From Burkholderiales bacterium RIFCSPHIGHO2_12_FULL_61_11 (GTDB taxonomy: Bacteria; Pseudomonadota; Gammaproteobacteria; Burkholderiales; Burkholderiaceae_C), in NCBI GenBank assembly GCA_001770785.1, contig MERZ01000145.1, forward strand, positions 7,654 to 16,107: a DNA stretch of 8,454 bases, written 5' to 3'. The notes beneath the pieces are model-generated. The model was not told the DNA's origin, ran no database searches, and worked only from the letters and a program-made list of their open reading frames with translations. This document shows, piece by piece, positions 6,642 through 8,454 of this stretch (the stretch's first letter is position 1; the number at the start of each line of letters is the position of its first letter). The position numbers and the translations under genes are program-made.

Positions 6642-7846
6642 ATGACGACACCCCTAAAGCCAAGATCCTGATCGTCGACGATCTGCCAGAGAACCTGCTC
6701 GCCCTGGAGGCGCTGATTCGCCAGGATGACCGGATTGTTTTCCAGGCCTCAAGTGGGGAAGCCGCGCTGGCCTTGCTGCTCGAGCATGAATTCGCGCTGG
6801 CCATTCTGGATGTTCAAATGCCGGGCATGAACGGCTTCGAGTTGGCCAAGCTGATGCGCGGCACCGAAAAAACCCGCCACATTCCGATCATCTTTGTCAG
6901 CGCTGCCGGCAAGGAGTCGAACTACGCGGCCTGGGGCTATGAAAGCGGTGCCGTGGCCTTTTTGTACAAGCCACTGGACATTTATGCCGTCAAGGGCAAG
7001 GTCAATGTTTTTGTCGAGCTCTACCACCAGCGCCGGGAAACCCGCAAGCAGGTCCAGGCGCTGGAGAAAAGCCGGCAGGAGCAAGAAGTGCTGCTGCAGC
7101 AACTGCAAGCCACCCAGGGCGAGCTGCAGCGCGCCATCCGCATGCGCGATGAGTTCATGTCCGTTGTGGCGCATGAACTGCTGACGCCGCTCAACACGCT
7201 ATTTCTCGAGGCGCAGCTGCGCAAGGTGGAGCTCGACCGGGGAAACATCGCCATTTTTGACGCCGCTTACCTGCAAGAAATGGTGACCCGCGACCAGCGC
7301 CAGATCCAAAGCATCATGAGCTTGATCGACGACATGCTGGACATCTCGCGCATTCGCAGCAATCGGCTGTCGATTCGCCCGCGTCAAGTGGAACTCTCCG
7401 CCCTGCTGGCCCGCGTCGTCGGCAATTTATCCAACCAGGCTGCGGCGGCGGGCATCCCCATCACGCTGCAGGCTGACCAGCCCGTGACCGGCTTTTGGGA
7501 CGAATTCAGGATTGAGCAGGTGCTCATCAACCTGCTGACCAACACCCTGCGCTATGGCAACGCTCAACCGGTGGATATCCGCCTGACAGCGCTGGCCGAC
7601 GGTGCCCGCATCGACGTTCGCGACCAGGGCATGGGCATTGCCAAGCAGGACCAGGAACGCATTTTTGAGCAGTTCGAGCGGGCCGTGGAGAACGACAGTT
7701 CAGGCGGCCTCGGACTGGGCCTGTACATCAGCCGGCAACTGGTTGAAGCGCACGGCGGCACCCTCAATGTGCAAAGCCAGCTGGGTGAAGGCGCTGTGTT
7801 CACGGTCACGCTGCCGCTGACTTCGCCTTCGGAAGCGGCCTCCTGA
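6635..7846 (+). CDS. Soluble receiver-histidine kinase (REC-HisKA-HATPase)
   Basis: This 403-aa cytoplasmic protein has a receiver at its N terminus and a histidine kinase core behind it, with no membrane segment. REC (about 10-125) has acidic pocket D15/D16, phospho-acceptor D59 in ILDVQMPGMNG, S89 and K112 in the YKPLD motif. A Gln/Glu-rich coiled coil (about 130-170) joins it to HisKA, where H180 sits in AHELLTP. The HATPase has N-box N299/N303, G1 box DQGMGI (330-335) and G2 box GGLGLGL (357-363). All catalytic residues are present. REC-first kinases are usually gated by phosphate received from another kinase, and the hybrid kinase encoded upstream is the obvious donor; that link is inferred. 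The ATG lies within the end of cheB (ATGCTGA overlap), so translation is coupled. No downstream response regulator lies in the window, and no clear terminator separates this gene from prfB. Confidence 0.94.
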   Translation: MLNDDTPKAKILIVDDLPENLLALEALIRQDDRIVFQASSGEAALALLLEHEFALAILDVQMPGMNGFELAKLMRGTEKTRHIPIIFVSAAGKESNYAAWGYESGAVAFLYKPLDIYAVKGKVNVFVELYHQRRETRKQVQALEKSRQEQEVLLQQLQATQGELQRAIRMRDEFMSVVAHELLTPLNTLFLEAQLRKVELDRGNIAIFDAAYLQEMVTRDQRQIQSIMSLIDDMLDISRIRSNRLSIRPRQVELSALLARVVGNLSNQAAAAGIPITLQADQPVTGFWDEFRIEQVLINLLTNTLRYGNAQPVDIRLTALADGARIDVRDQGMGIAKQDQERIFEQFERAVENDSSGGLGLGLYISRQLVEAHGGTLNVQSQLGEGAVFTVTLPLTSPSEAAS

Positions 7847-7949
7847 GCGGCCCACTATCGGTAGAGGCAGGCGTGGTCTTTTTCCGTGCCGGCCCTTCAG
7901 GACATGAGAAAATGATGAATTGAACCCCAGACCAAGACAGGACTCTCTC

Positions 7950-8454
7950 ATGGAAGCAGAACGCATCAATCTCATTGGCAACCAGCTCGCCGACCTCAGC
8001 AACCGCGTGAACGAACTTCGGGGGTATCTTTGACTACCCTGCCAAAGCACGTAAATTAAACGAAGTCAACGCCGCACTGGAAGACCCCAAAGTCTGGGAA
8101 ATCCCCAAGCGCGCGCAGGAACTCGGCAGGGAAAAGAAATCTCTTGAAGACGTGGTGCTCATGCTGGACCGGCTGACCGGGGAGCTGGCTGACAACACCG
8201 AGTTGTTCGAGATGTCCAAGGCCGAAGGCGACGAAGCCGGCATCCTGGCCATGGAAGCCGAGGCCGCCAAAATAGCCACTGAAGTCGAAAAGCTGGAATT
8301 TCGCCGGATGTTCCACAATCCGGCCGACCCGCTGAACGCTTTTCTGGACATCCAGGCGGGCGCCGGTGGCACCGAAGCCTGCGACTGGGCCAGCATGCTG
8401 CTGCGTCAGTACCTGAAATACGCCGAGCGCAAGGGCTTCAAAACCACGGTAGAA
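7950..8454 (+). CDS. prfB: Peptide chain release factor 2, N-terminal part with programmed +1 frameshift (partial)
   Basis: RF2 recognises UGA and UAA stop codons in the ribosomal A site and triggers release of the finished peptide. Translation starts at ATG 7950, seven bases after AGGA (7939-7942). After 27 codons ending RGYL, it meets an in-frame TGA at 8031-8033. Skipping one base (8031) continues the protein from GAC 8032 as DYPAKARKL and onward for 141 codons to the window edge, so the coding region is 7950-8030 joined to 8032-8454. The product covers the N-terminal PCRF region, with [15 protein letters not shown] and TEACDWASM as clear RF2 signatures. The tripeptide-anticodon region and the GGQ motif lie beyond the edge. 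The 103-base gap upstream shows no firm promoter; GAAAAT at 7908-7913 is a weak -10 candidate with no matching -35. Confidence 0.97.
8019..8034 (+). promoter_or_regulatory. prfB programmed +1 ribosomal frameshift site
   Basis: The sequence CGGGGGTATCTTTGAC holds the elements of RF2 autoregulation: a G-rich Shine-Dalgarno-like block just upstream, the slippery CTT codon (8028-8030), and a TGA (8031-8033) followed by C, a weak termination context. When RF2 is scarce, the ribosome pauses at UGA and slips one base forward, which restores RF2 synthesis. The site differs from the well-known E. coli one only at the first base of the block (C in place of A). The protein resumes in the +1 frame with strong RF2 homology, so this is not a sequencing error. 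Confidence 0.95.

Noticed and set aside
7834..7852. Direct repeat AGCGGCC separated by five bases at the end of the second kinase gene
   Set aside because: Two seven-base copies in GC-rich sequence are expected by chance, and no element boundary or composition change accompanies them.
7847..7949. Terminator or firm promoter between the kinase operon and prfB
   Set aside because: No stable stem followed by a T-run is visible, and the only -10-like hexamer (GAAAAT, 7908-7913) has no -35 partner at a suitable distance.
8031..8033. The in-frame TGA in prfB as a nonsense mutation or sequencing error
   Set aside because: The surrounding CTT TGA C with a G-rich block upstream is the known programmed frameshift site of RF2 genes, and homology resumes exactly in the +1 frame.

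Overview
The window reads as a high-GC betaproteobacterial chromosome segment, most likely Burkholderiales and probably Comamonadaceae (Polaromonas/Rhodoferax-like). The grounds are composition, the sequence style of the acyl-CoA synthetase and release factor 2, and a short AT-richer segment that resembles a dispersed repeat of that family. This placement comes from recognition and was not searched.

Layout. (1) Bases 1-652, minus strand: the first 217 codons of an AMP-dependent acyl-CoA synthetase, cut by the window edge inside its ATP-binding P-loop. (2) Bases 653-678 form a very tight divergent gap; candidate promoters for both directions overlap it and the neighbouring gene starts. (3) Bases 679-1602, plus strand: an alpha/beta hydrolase. 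(4) Bases 1679-7846, plus strand: four signalling genes packed head to tail. They encode a 1162-aa membrane hybrid histidine kinase (CHASE3-GAF-HisKA-HATPase-REC-REC-REC), a CheR-type methyltransferase, a CheB-type methylesterase without a receiver domain, and a soluble receiver-histidine kinase (REC-HisKA-HATPase). Junctions are 0 bp, +10 bp and a 7-bp overlap, so this is almost certainly one operon. (5) Bases 7950-8454, plus strand: the start of prfB (peptide chain release factor 2), with the classical programmed +1 frameshift at an in-frame UGA, running off the right edge.

How it may work. The kinase operon joins two histidine kinases, four receiver domains and a methylation/demethylation enzyme pair, but the window holds no chemoreceptor, CheA, CheW or Hpt protein. 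The simplest reading is a phosphorelay in which the membrane kinase senses a signal through CHASE3 and GAF, passes phosphate to its own receivers, and perhaps communicates with the receiver of the second kinase. CheR and CheB may adjust one of these proteins or an unlinked receptor by glutamate methylation. No DNA-binding or enzymatic output domain is encoded here, so the output must lie elsewhere. All catalytic residues of the phosphorelay and of the methylation pair are present.

No tRNA, rRNA, CRISPR array, transposase or phage gene was seen, and no gene-free stretch exceeds about 105 bases.
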